Source: Flaccisagitta enflata
Lineage: Eukaryota; Chaetognatha; Sagittoidea; Aphragmophora
Direction of reading: 5' to 3'
Length of the DNA: 64,000 bases
NCBI GenBank assembly: GCA_965153355.1
Contig: OZ231127.1
Span: 33,170,001 to 33,234,000 of the forward strand
The notes under the pieces were generated by a model. The model saw only the letters and a program-made list of their open reading frames with translations. It searched no databases and had not been told where the DNA came from. A program made the position numbers and the translations under genes. Below, piece after piece: positions 41,167-54,522 of the stretch. Each line of letters opens with the position of its first letter. The stretch's first letter is position 1.

Positions 41167-41384
41167 GACAAAGAGACGTTAAGGCTGCAAAAGTAATGTT
41201 CAAGCAGATAGATCCACAAATAGGTAAATTGATCTGAGTAAAGATTTGATAAAGTAGCCATATCTTGATATCCACATAAATTGATTCGGATAAAACTTGC
41301 GGTGGTTCTTCTTCCACTTATGCAGTCGATTATGTCAGCGCCAATGACAGATGCTTCTGAGACGCAACAAGGACACACAGAGAC

Positions 41385-41755
41385 TGACGGCGTGTACAAC
41401 ACAGAGACTGAGGGCGCGTACCACACGGAGACTGAGGGCGCGTGCCACACAGAAACTGAGGGCGCGTACCACACGGAGACTGACGGCGTGTGCCACACGG
41501 AGACTGACGGCGCATACCACTCAGAGATTGAGGGCGCTTGTTTACGGAGATTTAGGCTGCGTGCAATGTGGAGACTGACGGCGCGTACCACACGGAGACT
41601 GAGGGCGCGTGCCACACAGAAATTGAGGGTGCATGCCACTAAGAGATTGAGGGCACTTGTTAACGGAGATTTAGGCCGCGTGCAAAATGGAAACTGAGGG
41701 CGCATAACACTCGGAGACCGAGGGCGCGTGCCTCACGGAAACTGAGGGTGCGTAC
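41385..41755. repeat. 24-bp minisatellite
   Basis: About 15 units of ACACGGAGACTGAGGGCGCG plus TACC/TGCC, with a 98-bp higher-order repeat ending in TTGTTTACGGAGATTTAGG. Several frames on both strands stay open because the unit is a multiple of three. Confidence 0.9.
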
Positions 41756-41829
41756 AAATGGACACAGAAAGTCCAAATTCAAATGACTTGCAAGCACTTT
41801 ACTTTTTTGGGGTGTTTGCGGTCTTTGGC

Positions 41830-41921
41830 CTCACTGCTCCAGCCCAAGTGATCAAGTGACCTCAAATAGGGCGCCTGCCCACCCGCACGCAACTTGGGTA
41901 GCCGTGTATCTGGCCTTGTTT
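41830..41921 (+). repeat. Family P 3' half
   Basis: GCCTGCCCACCC, GCACGCAACT, GTAGCCGTGTATCTGGCC, TTGTT. The 5' end is missing. Confidence 0.65.
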
Positions 41922-42689
41922 TTTACCATCTTCATCTCTTTTGACCCGTTTTAAGCTTTCTTAACTCTTTTCAAACCACTTAATAATTCAAATACCTTGA
42001 TCACTGAGCAATTGTAATATTTTCATATATTCTGACATTTTTTACACTTTTTTTTACATTTCCTTTCAAAATGACTTAATATGCCTTAAAAAATGAATGA
42101 ATGGAAAAAAATATGATTGACGGAGGGACAGACGGACCAACCGACAAAGTGGGGTGTAGAGACGCGTCCACGCATTAAAAAGTTGTTTTTCACTCAACAG
42201 CTCAATTGGTCTTTCCAAAGCTTTTCCAAAGTTGATCCGGTGAAGGCAATAATATGCAAATCGAGTTCTTTTTTCTTCATTCTATGATAGGTGGAACAAT
42301 ATCCCTCACTATGTACCCAAGCTGAAAAATATGGAAGAGGGCCTTGTGAGCCCTCACTGACTAGCTACTACGCGCATCACTCCTAGTTTTCCATTTAGCA
42401 AAACTAACTTAGCAAACATCCATTATGTTTATTTTTCAAGTAACTAACTTTAGTCGGTTAGACTCTGTAGGAGGGTGTGTCTGTTGATAGGTAGTTCCGT
42501 AGGTACTGTGAGCTTTGTGTGACGCAAAAAAATACTGTTAAAGTGAGTTCAGAGACATCGTATGTATGGTAGCGTGATGCTAAAGCGAAATAATATCACT
42601 ATTGTGATCAGATGTACTAGTTGGAAAAATAGTCATAATTTTTGAACAATTTGGCTTGTTCTTTTATCAATGAACAAACCAAATTGCAG

Positions 42690-42990
42690 GGGTGTATAAA
42701 GTTGAGCGGCTTTTGATTTCTTTCCCCCTGGTCTTTGATTTCCTTCTCCGCCCAGTCAAAAAATTGTTTGATTTTCTATCCTATAGAGTATAAACATATA
42801 GCATGAATATGGTCAGAATAGTGTAGAATAGTGTTGTAGGAGTCAAATACTATCTTTTGGAACTGTCAAAAGTGTGAAATCTTCTAAAATTTTGTTTTTT
42901 CTTCTTCTTCACCCTTTGATTTTCTTCCCCATCTTCAAACCCTTTGATTTCGTTCGGCGGGGGGGGGGGAATGCTCAACTTTATACACGA
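42690..42990. mobile_element. Probable MITE with GTGTATAAAGTTGAGC ends
   Basis: GGGGTGTATAAAGTTGAGC at the left and GCTCAACTTTATACACGA at the right; a diverged relative spans about 55003-55455. Target duplication unclear. Confidence 0.55.
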
Positions 42991-43109
42991 CTGACAAATT
43001 GTTAAAAGATCATCAACTATTTTTCCAACTACTACATGTAGGTGATCCCAAAAACTAATGTTTTTTTCGCTTTAGTGACTGCAAAAGTGATTATTGTGCA
43101 TTATTGCCC

Positions 43110-43182
43110 CTGCCCACCCATATAATTGCCCCTGCCTACCCGCAGGCGACTACTTATCGGCCGTGTATCCGGCCTTGTTTAC
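43110..43182 (+). repeat. Family P 3' end, duplicated CCCCTGCC block
   Basis: ATTGCCCCTGCC(C/T)ACCC occurs twice, then GCAGGCGACT and GGCCGTGTATCCGGCCTTGTT-type end. Confidence 0.65.
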
Positions 43183-43508
43183 AGCTCAGATATTTGCAAA
43201 AAAAGAAATACAGGCTGTGAGTGCCTTTTCTGGATTTAGAGCGTCACAACGGGAAACAGACTGATTGAATTGAACACGATAAAATGAAGAATCGTGTATT
43301 TGCAACGAAGAATCGATAAAAGAGACCGTCAACAGAAATTTGGCGGAAATGAAAAATTATAGAGTTTCATTGGACACATAAAGAGAGGTGGCACGAAAGA
43401 ATGAAAAAATGACACGTATGACAATATCGCCCGTCTGTCATTTCCTTCTCGTCTTCCTTCCTCCCCGTTCTACTTTTATTTTTCTTCTTCCTTTCTCTTT
43501 CTTCTCAT

Positions 43509-44207
43509 TTCTTCTTCTTCTTCTTCTTCTTCTTCTTCTTCTTCTTCTTCTTCTTCTTCTTCTTCTTCTTCTTCTTCTTCTTCTTCTTCTTCTATGGACC
43601 GATTTAACTGACTCCCTAGATCTAGATGTAGCACTATTGCCTATTTTTTGAAATACTGTGACCTATGTCATGTCCTTGTAATTATACATGAGTGTTATCG
43701 CTTATTTAGACAGTAAATCAAATTCAAATTCAAATTCTTTACGTTAGACAACATCACCCATTTGTCTTCCTCGTCTATCCTCCACCCTGTTTTCCTCTTA
43801 TTTTCCTCTGCCTCTCTTCTTTTTCCTCTTTTTCTTTTTCTTTTTCTTTTTCTTTTTCTTTTCCTTTTCCTTTTCCTTTTCCTTTTCCTTTTCCTTTTCC
43901 TTTTCCTTTTCTTTTTCTTTTTCCTTTTCTTTTTCTTTTTCTTTTCCTTTTCCTTTTCCTTTTCTTTTTCTTTTTCATTTTCTTTTTCTTTTTCTTTTTC
44001 CTTTTCTTTTTCTTTTCTTTTTCTTTTTCTTTTTCTTTTTCTTTTTCTTCTTCTTCTTCTTCTTCTTCTTCTTCTTCTTCTTCTTCTTCTTCTTCTTCAT
44101 CTTCTTCTTCTTCTTCTTCTTGTTCTTCTTCCATTTCCTCTTCTTATTCTTTATCTACGGTTTCCTCTTCTTTATTTACTTTTTTCTAATTTTTCTTCTT
44201 CTTCTTC

Positions 44208-44239
<32 letters not shown>

Positions 44240-44247
44240 CTTCTTCT

Positions 44248-44294
<47 letters not shown>

Positions 44295-44385
44295 TTCTTC
44301 TTCTTCTTCTTCTTCTTCGTCTCCTTCTTCTTCTTCTTCTTCTTCTTCTTCTTCTTCTTCTTCTTCTTCTTCTTCTTCTATCTTC
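43509..44385. repeat. (CTT)n and (CCTTTT)n arrays
   Basis: CTT at 43509-43593, then CTTTTT/CCTTTT hexamers at 43815-44045, then CTT until 44385 with short breaks. Pure pyrimidine on the plus strand. Confidence 0.95.
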
Positions 44386-44462
44386 TATCAAGCAACGATC
44401 AAGCACTTCAACCACCTAAAACCACCCAAATCAGCACCTCCAACTACTTCTGCTCCACTTCC

Positions 44463-44600
<138 letters not shown>

Positions 44601-44714
44601 CACCTTACTTTTCTGGAATGGGTGAGTTCCTGTTCCTGTCTCTCCAACAAAATCGATACAAAATATTCCAGTTGCCATGCTTACAGTAGAAAAATAATCA
44701 AGCGAGCAAAATGC

Positions 44715-45041
<327 letters not shown>

Positions 45042-45335
45042 ATCCATCCTGTCTGCACAATATCTCGTTTCCGATCCAACCACGGTTATAAGAGCCGGCC
45101 GCATGCGGTATAAGTAGGTAAATTGTCCGGTCGGTATGTCCGTCCATCCGTCTGTCTGTCCGTCCGTCCGTCCGTCCGTCCATCCATCCGTCCGTCCGTC
45201 TGTTTGTCCGTTCGTCCGTTTGTCCGTTCGTCCGTCCGTCCGTTTGTTTTCCCAGTTGTGTTTTATGCATTCTGTAATTGTGTTATCATCTATTCATACA
45301 ACTCTGCATCTACTTTTGGACACCGCAATAACGGA

Positions 45336-45691
45336 TGTCACACCAGGTAATCTACAATAAAAAAATGTGAAATTAATACCCAAGCAATACCCAAGCAATA
45401 CCCAAGAAATACCCAAGAAATACCCGAGCAATACCCTAGCAGTACCCAAATACCCAAATATACCCCGGGTATTAATCTCACCTCAGATATTAACCACGTA
45501 ATCTGTAATAGAAAAACAGATTATTACCCGAGCAATACCCAAGCAATACCCGAGTAATACCCGAGTAATACTCAAACAATACCCAACCAATACCCGAGCA
45601 ATACCCGAGCAATACCCAAATACCCAAGCAATACCCAAATACCCGAGTATACCCCGGTTATTAATCTCACCTCAGATTACCTGGTGTGTCA
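45336..45691. mobile_element. MITE-like element with ACCCAAGCAAT repeats
   Basis: Ends TGTCACACCAGGTAATCT and AGATTACCTGGTGTGTCA. Inside, an 11-bp repeat (AATACCCAAGC and variants) forms two blocks, each closed by TACCCCGGGTATTAATCTC or a variant. No target duplication found. Confidence 0.7.
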
Positions 45692-46054
45692 AGGCATGAA
45701 CAAATACAAATTCTATTTGGTAATAGCAGAGTTCTGATGAAATGCAATAAAAAGATTTCAGTAGCAATGAATAGAATTCAATGAAGGGACTAAGATTTAA
45801 TATTTGTAGTAGGAGGATTTTCGTTACTCTCAGTTTTTTTATAACGGCGTATTACTGAGTGTATTACTGTGTTTGCGTTGGAGGTAATGCAGTTATGCAA
45901 AGTTGGAAAGAAAAGGATTTGAAGTTACGCATCGTGGTTCATGGTTTGTGGATGGAGAAAGGGTTATGTTGCAATCTAGCCCCAAAAAAAACTGTACAGG
46001 GCTGGGGGAAAAGAATCTTTTATTCATTTCAATCCCTTAGTCGTTGCCTAGGAG

Positions 46055-46150
46055 CAGCGGACCAGCGGACCAGCAGGACCATTGGACCAGCAGGACCAGT
46101 GGACCAGCAGGACCAGTGGACCAGCAAGACCAGTGGACCAGCAGGACCAG
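46055..46150. repeat. GGACCAGCAGGACCAGT minisatellite
   Basis: About six units of 16-17 bp. A single unit at 48643-48662, with matching inverted flank (GCGCAATCTAGC), marks a related locus in reverse orientation. Confidence 0.8.
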
Positions 46151-46741
46151 TGCACTGTGGGCCAAAATGTGTGCTAGACTGCGCATTGAGGGTTTACCAA
46201 ACATATTCTCATTTCACATTGCTCAAAAGCACACATATGTATAAAACAACATTTTTCTGCATATTTTTAGATATTGTATGCTTTTTTCACACAATAGTGA
46301 CTCATTTTTAATGATTTTAAAGGCTTACAAGCTGATAATACAGGAAAGAAATATAGAATAAAATCCAATAGAAATCATTTTTTTGTTATTTTAATTATTG
46401 AAAGTAAATGCTATACAGTTAACTAAATATACACAAAGTATAGCTCTCGGATATGAGTTTTTTTGATTCAATGTTCATAAGAACTCATTTTCCTGCTCAT
46501 TCAGCTCATCCAGCTCATTTTCTTCACTTGATTTTTCATGAAAATTAGATAAACATAATTTGGCTTCAGTAAATGTTAAAATACTAAAAACGATTTTTGA
46601 AATTGAATTATGAGATAGATTTACAAATTCTAGATTTATAATAATATATAATACATATCGTTTGAGACTCATATCAATCGTTATTTTACAATCAGATCCA
46701 CAGTGCAAATTTAATTCACATCGTGATCTTGAATGTCACTC

Positions 46742-46785
<44 letters not shown>

Positions 46786-47539
46786 AAAAAAGGCAAACGG
46801 ACATATTTGACCAACAGAGATTGATACGAATGAATTTATGGTTTATGTCAATTGATTCATTTATCACCAAAGTTCTCTAGTCTCTTGCATTTGCTGATTT
46901 ACCGAATTTACAGAGATACATGTATTGAATTTACTCCTCTATGGAAATATTTATTTGTTTCCGCATCACTCTGTCTGAATTGTTGCATTACATTTTGATA
47001 TTTTTATGAATTATTTGATATTCATTTTTAGCTAAAAAGTATCAAAAGCGTTAGGGATTTTGTTAGGTTGCTCAGCAGTACACTTTCTTAGTCGCGTGCA
47101 TGCGACTCTACGACCCGTTAGGCTTCAAGTCATCAAAAATTTAAGAACATGCTAAGAACATTAGAAGGCTTCAATTCTCTAAAAATTTAAGAACAAAAGC
47201 TTGAAATATCAAAAATTTTAGAATATATTTATATGAGTTAAAATGTTTAAGCCTGCTGCTTTGTTGTTTCATTGACACTTTTCCTCATTTTTTCTAAGAT
47301 GACAAACTCAAACCAATTAAGAACGTTCTTAACTAAAAGTTAAAAACTGTATTTAAATTAAGAACAATTTGAGAACGTTTAAGCTTTGAAACTGCCAAAA
47401 ATTTAAGAACATTGAAGGTTTGCCCAAAAAATGATGTTCTTACAAAAAAAAAAAAAGTGTATCTGCAAAAATCTGTGTTTTTCCCTTTCGATTCCGTTTG
47501 ATTCTTTGTCTGTATGTTTGTCCGTTTGTCTGTTTGTCC

Positions 47540-47628
<89 letters not shown>
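47540..47628. repeat. (CT)n microsatellite
   Basis: Unbroken CT run; another at 50411-50450. Confidence 0.9.
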
Positions 47629-47630
<2 letters not shown>

Positions 47631-47639
47631 CAAAATTGT

Positions 47640-48850
47640 GCATTTGTTTTTTGGATCGAATTAAGCCACAAGATGATCACGATCTGCGTTGCCTCATGTC
47701 AATAACAAATAAACAAACCTGTATGGCCAGGCTCGTGGGTCACTTCCCCATCCCACCCCCTTCACCCACTGTCCAAATAGTAACAGTAACAGTGATTTTT
47801 TAAGCGTTACGCACAGCTTTACAATTACACATGCCATTCTCTTTCTTTCAAGGGAAAAGATGGACGGCAAAATATTTATGGGGGTCTCATGATCTGAAAG
47901 AAAAAAAGGCTTCGAAATTGCTAAAAATATGCCGTTTTCAGCAAGTCCGCACCATTTTCGCCGGAGAATCCAAAAATTGTGGTTTCAAAAGGCTCCAGAA
48001 ATCATTTCAATATCTTATGCAAATACTTTTATACAGCTAGAGACAGGGAGTTCAGATGAGCGGAAACAGAAAATTCTCTTTTTCTGGCTTTTTTTCAGGA
48101 TTTTCAGCCTCATTTTGAGTGGATAAAACTGTCTTTAGCGGTGAATTGGGCGGAACGGGAGATAGCAACGTTGATTAGGGACCCTTTGAGGGACCTTTTG
48201 GCATCATGCTCATTTGGTGCGGATTGGTGCGATTTTTTTTAGCCATAGGGTAATGACAATATGCAAATGAGATGGCCGCCATGTTTCTGAATGACTATTT
48301 CTTTTGATTATAAAAATGATAATTGTGTTCGTTTTCAACTTGTTTGAGTCAATCTAACACTAATTGAGGGGACTAAAAGAAAAAATTTCGAAAAACATAC
48401 ATTTCTGTAGTCAGAAAGTATGTTTGTAAAATACACTAATTTTTTATGAGATTTCACAACTGACTCGATTTAGACCATAGAAGGTCACTTTTTCATTGCT
48501 AAATAGCCGTATATGATGCCATATGGAACGGTAATGTTAGCTCCTATCTAACTATGACTATTCTTCATTGTTTCAGCCATATTGCAGACATGAGGAATTT
48601 TCCCCCTATGCGCAATCTAGCTCAACTTATGGCCCTTAGTGCAGTGGACCAGCAGGACCAGTGGAAAATTTTCCGTATTCAAACAGGTGCCGAGTTTCAG
48701 TTTCAGTTTGGCATCGGTCGATATTCCACATTCAGGGCGTGTTTGTGCTGACGACAATAATCAAGATCATTCCCATTGATTGCGTCTACAGCGTGAACAC
48801 ATATAAGTGGTCTTAGGGCGTGTTAGTGCTGACGACAACGTTCGCGATCA
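47640..48850. other. Unique-looking stretch, no gene supported
   Basis: Only short open frames without convincing splice signals. GGGCGTGTTAGTGCTGACGACAA at 48735 and 48817 form a short direct repeat; a weaker one is near 52442. Confidence 0.4.
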
Positions 48851-48869
48851 TTCCCGTTAATTGTTTTTA

Positions 48870-49172
48870 AGTGCGTCCTCGCACTTCTATAAGAGGTCAT
48901 GTCCGTCGGTTGGTCGGTCGGTCGGTCGGTTGGTCGGTCGGTCGGTTGGTCGGTCACGCAAACGTTTTAAATGCGCAAAAAGGCTGATTCTGACGTATTT
49001 CTTCGCTCATATCACCTTTCATGCCTCACCACATTCATATTCATTCATTCAATCATTCATTCATTCATTTATTCATTCATTCATTCATATATTCATTCAT
49101 TCATCAAAAACGTTCATTCACAAAATCTTAATCAAGCGAGGCGCACTTATTGGCCTTCACTTGGCCTTGTTT
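48870..49172 (+). repeat. Family P element (GCGTCC type)
   Basis: Starts AGTGCGTCCTCGCACT, has (GGTC)n and a long (ATTC)n tract, ends TTCACTTGGCCTTGTT. GGCGCACTT near the end is an imperfect partner of the start. Confidence 0.75.
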
Positions 49173-49173
49173 A

Positions 49174-50154
49174 ACAGGGTGTCCAATAAATTTTGGCAAA
49201 ATTTTGAAAAGAACACTCAAGTACTATTATAAACTGATCTTTTCCATGAAAATAATGGTCAAATATAAAGATTGGTTAGTTGCGAATACTCCTTATCCAA
49301 CCAGCTGCAAAAATCCATAATAAAAGAATGATACAAGGAAGAAGAAATTGGCTTTGATGGACAAAAAAAATGTTTGATTTTGAATTATTCTAGCCGATTT
49401 TCTCCAATGCCCTGAGCCGATTTTGAGTAAGATAAACTGTCTTGCTTCAATGATGTACCAGGTGGACATAAAAAAGGTAGGTCTGTATCTGAATATATGA
49501 AAAACTGTCTTTAACTGATTATTATGTGGATATTTGAAATGATGAATCTTTGAATTTGTACATATGATTAAAATATACAAATTCAAATTATGTAAGATAA
49601 ACCAAAAATTTTTTTATGAGCATTATTGCTTGTTTATATCAAAAAGTGATAATCAGTTGTTATTAGTGTTTTGGACGTGCATTTGGTTTTTTACTTAAAA
49701 AGTCTTGGTTTTTACAGTTTCCTAAGACCCACTTTTATTCAACTATCTTAATTCAAAATTAAATTTTGTAAAAATCATTGATTTTTAGTCAAAATTAAGC
49801 AAAATTTTTTTAGTGGTCCCTAATTAAATTCAGTTTTTTACAAATATAATGTAAAATATTGATCCTCATAAAAAATGTTCATAATTGAACGTGTAGGCCA
49901 CGAATATATCTGGGTAACTAAAAAAGATTTTTTATTAAGGAGAAATTTTTAAAAAAATACCCAAAAAATTAAAAACTACCTTTTTAAAGACCACCCGTTA
50001 TCTATTGTCCAATTTAGGATTACAAATTTGATGTCCAACATAGCTAAAAGGTTGCTTGACTCCATCAAGTTATCTATTAGAAGTAGAATACTAAATCTTA
50101 GCTTATTGTAGCTTATGTCCATTTATGTTTTTGCCAAATTATTGGACACCCTGT
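49174..50154. mobile_element. DNA transposon remnant, 981 bp, TA-flanked
   Basis: Ends ACAGGGTGTCCAATAAATTT and its complement (left end and 50126-50154), TA on both sides. A/T-rich, no coding frame of note. CAGGGTGTCC tips occur in Tc1/mariner-type elements. Its left TA coincides with the family P 3' end. Confidence 0.85.
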
Positions 50155-50408
50155 TATTCATGTTGACAATCGCGATTATTCCTGTTAATCGCGTTTATGA
50201 CATGATGAATTTTTTTGTGACACTTCAGTTACGCCAGGAGAAAAAAAAAATAATTATTTCATTTTACCAAATACAAATAGTTCACCTGATAGTACTTTAT
50301 GTAGTAAACAGAAAAAATTGATGCAAAATGTCTTCAAACAAGGTCAACAAACCTTAGGCGCGTCCTCCCTCGCATCATTGTAAGTGGCTTTGGCTGTCTG
50401 TCTGTCTG

Positions 50409-50454
<46 letters not shown>

Positions 50455-50539
50455 ACATCCTCTTTTAAAACCAGTGGCTTGAAGGAAAGGACGCTGCTGC
50501 TATATTCCTAAGTAAAAGGATACAAAGCTTATGAAGATA

Positions 50540-50775
50540 GAACTTAGTTATTTTGTAAGATTTGAACAAAAGCCTTAATATCTGTATAAAAATACCAATC
50601 CATAGGTTACTGATAATTATTTCTTTAACAAAAAAGTTAGGGGTTATAGCCTAAGATTGGATTAGTATGTATATGAGTGGAAGCATATATTGTACAAAAA
50701 AGTTCCTTTTGCCTTTTCAGGTGACAAGTATTTTGCAACTATATTTCAACTTTTTGTTGCACATGTCATAGAATG
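50540..50775 (+). repeat. Dispersed repeat, copy 1 (inverted copy at 57318)
   Basis: AAAAGCCTTAATATCTG..AACTTTTTGTTGCACATGTCAT matches the complement of 57318-57570 at roughly 90 percent by eye. Confidence 0.8.
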
Positions 50776-51037
50776 TCGCTTCCGTTATTATAACGCTTTG
50801 GCGAAAAGAAAGAGATCCCATTATCTTACTCCTTAGAACTGTCCTTGATTCTCAGCTATAGCTCAGCGCAATCGCCTATGACACAGACAAAGGAAGTTAA
50901 TCCGGTTAGTTTAACTAGCAATTAATCTTGTATCTTGGGGAATTAGGTTATAATGCTGATCTTATCGCTGCGAGACGAAGTTGATGGCAGCGCGTGTGTG
51001 ACAAAGACGCTTCTTGAGGGAGCACATTTGCTGCAAA

Positions 51038-51192
<155 letters not shown>

Positions 51193-51399
51193 ATACGACA
51201 GAGAGCGAAACAGAGGCAGGGACAAAATAGTCGCAAGAGAATTTGATGGTCAGCGGTACCCGAGCCCTGCTTAGGCAGGTTGTGCTTGAAGTTGAAGGAT
51301 GGCGCAGGGCACCGGCCCCAAAGGGGTCGATAACCTATGATTTCAAACATATATGGGGAATTCTATCCTTCTCCTACTAGCAATTGAGATTGAGGCTCC

Positions 51400-51680
51400 T
51401 TCATCTAAGATTTGAGCCGCGAGGCAGGGACTATGGCATCAAGCTGGGCAATGGGCCATAAGGCTGGGATTTTGGCATAGAGGCTAAAATCTGGGCCTTG
51501 AGGCTGGAAATTTAGTCTCAAGGATGGATCTTGGCCTCAAATGCAGGGGTTTGGGCATCAAGGTTGAGACTTGGGCCTAAAGGATGGCATTTGGCCCTCG
51601 AGGATTGTTTTTAGGCCTCGTGGGTGAGATTTGGCACTCGAGAATGGGATTTTGGCCTTGAGGGTGGGATATGCTCTCAT
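51400..51680. repeat. GAGGCTGGGATTTGGGCCT tandem-type repeat
   Basis: About twelve units of 20-26 bp, related to the 38.4 kb and 58.0 kb blocks. A GGTCAGCGGTACCCGA...CCCTGCTT segment precedes it at 51248, as at 57898. Confidence 0.65.
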
Positions 51681-51683
51681 CTC

Positions 51684-51728
<45 letters not shown>

Positions 51729-51835
51729 GTTCGTGTTTTCAAACACTCATCAAACACACAGATCATGCACACACTCACACACCCACACTGTCACAATACA
51801 CACAAACACACACAAACTGTCGCAACTCACACATA

Positions 51836-52178
51836 CCGTATTTCTTGCATTTATCGCCCCCCTCTTATTAGCCCCCCCCCTTTTTTTCATGAAACGATGA
51901 GCTAACGATAAGAGTGAGTTTTTTTTAAAAAGTTAAAGAAATTTTATTGGAAATAAGATTTTTTTGGCAAAAACCATATGAGAATGAGATTCAATGCAAC
52001 AAAATATTCTCTTTTTTGTATTTGCTGATTTGAATTATAAGAAAATTGTCAGAAAGTGTAAATTTCATGAAATATTATTGATATATTTATAAAAAGGGGG
52101 CGCTAATTGCAGGTTTAAAACAGCAATATTTCATTTCAAATTCAAAAGCGCCCGGGGCGCTAATTACAAGAAATTCGG
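51836..52178. mobile_element. MITE copy 2, CCGTATTT ends, TA-flanked
   Basis: Same orientation and layout as 39933-40271; ends CCGTATTTCTTGC and TACAAGAAATTCGG. It inserted into a (CA)-rich region. Confidence 0.85.
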
Positions 52179-52220
52179 TACTCACACTGTCACAACTCAC
52201 ACATACACTCACTGTCACAA

Positions 52221-52285
<65 letters not shown>

Positions 52286-52519
52286 TCACACACACACACA
52301 CACACACACACATTCGCAGAGAGCGCGGTCGGCCGGCCGAGGTGAAAGTTCACGCGGCCGGCCAAGGTGAAAAATCAAGCGGGTGAAACTCCTTCGATTT
52401 GACTGGTCGACTTCCGGTGGCCTCCGAACCTCAACTCAACTTGGGGCGTGTTTCTACTGACAACACAAAACGCATTTGTTTCCATTGAACGCATTTACAG
52501 CGTGAACACATATTCAAGA

Positions 52520-52685
52520 ATTTCAACCGTCCCACGAGGGAGTGAGCAAAGTGAGCGAGCGAGCCCGTGAACGGAGTGAGTGAGCGAAGCCAGTGTAGCG
52601 AAGCGGAGCGCTGCAGCGCGAGTGAGCAAAGTGAGCTGTGCGAGCGAACAAACGAACATAGCGAGCGACTGAGTGGCTTGTTTAT
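52520..52685. repeat. Inverted relative of the 21975 CGCT repeat
   Basis: GAGTGAGCAAAGTGAGCGAG and GAGCGACTGAGTGGCTTGTTT match the complement of 22225-21985. Confidence 0.75.
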
Positions 52686-53594
52686 AACGCGATTTTATGT
52701 GACTAGAAACGTCCCCTTGGTGACAGCTCAACAACGTCATGACTACGCCCACTTCATCGCCCAAACCAAAGAAGACAACTTGAATGCCAGATTTCGACAC
52801 CGACTGGAAGGATAAAGGCTAAAGCATGCATTTGGGCAGGAGCAGCAATGCCAAAGTTGCCTAAAAAGCTGACAGCAACCAACCAACAGACCGACCAACA
52901 TAGCAGATTGTTGAGTTGCCTGCTTGCAATTAAAAACGGAGATGGAGCTTTTACTGTAGCATGTAGTGTACAACTCTACGTGTACATGTTTTAGCATTTT
53001 TATTTGATGAAAAGCTTCATTTACAGTGTGAACATGCAATTTATAGCAGGTCATTATCAAAAACATAGCTATTTTCCTAAGGAGATCTGAAGGAATTAGC
53101 TTCGTTTTTAACAAGGTCATTAGACCTAAGTCGCGTGCGTCGGCACTTTCAAAAAAAAATCAGGCAGACAGACAGACAAACAATTTTTTGCCATGATTAC
53201 AAGATTTCGGAGTCTACAACAATTTGCGCAATCTCAAAGGAAAACAGGGTTGGAATCGAATCTCAAAATCAGTTGTTCAGGATCTCACAAAATTACAGTG
53301 ACTGGAGATGAAAAGAGCGTACAAAAAGCTACTGGAGGAGAAAAAGAAAAATAATGAAAGGGATGGGGTCTTGAAAATTGTTTGTGTTAGGGGTAAGAAG
53401 GAACTGGCGAACATCACTGTATAGTTTATGGGTGTGCTGATATTTGACACACGGCTGAAAGTTCGTGACAACTTGGAGACATCATTTTGAGGCTTCTACG
53501 CAGGTAAAAAGAGAATCAATTTTCACATCGAAATGGCGGATCGATTTCAGGCAAATTGACAACTTTCCGATTGTAGCTCTTGAAGAGGCGAACA

Positions 53595-53971
<377 letters not shown>

Positions 53972-54388
53972 TGAGGGCCATGGACATTAGGAGAGTTTGA
54001 GAGCTCTCTGAGAGTTGGAGAGCTCTCCTGGCACTCTCAGAGACTTTGAGAGCTCTCCAACCACCTGGAGAGCTCTCCGCAGATGAGGCTTGAATAAGCG
54101 TTATCAAATCATGCGTTTAAAGTTATTTTTTTACCATGGATTCATCTGCCAATTTTCCGTTGTTTAGCAAGTTGATAGTCTCAAAATATCACTACTCTCT
54201 AAAGACTGACATTGTCTTGGTTCAAGCGTCTGTCCATGTTTTTTTTTGCACAAATTTCTCCGGAATTTTTCATTATCTTTTTTTTCCTATTATGTCAGTT
54301 TAAGTTTCTTTCTTTGTCTGCCATTCTTTTTGCTACCTGTTCGGTCCGTTTGCCTAAAAATGTATTTGTTTGTCTTTCGTGTGTATAT

Positions 54389-54389
<1 letters not shown>

Positions 54390-54472
<83 letters not shown>

Positions 54473-54522
54473 GTGTGTGTGTGTGTGTGCATGTGTGTGA
54501 GTGTGTGTGTGAGTGTGAGTGT
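54390..54522. repeat. (GT)n microsatellite
   Basis: GT run with two brief interruptions. Confidence 0.95.
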
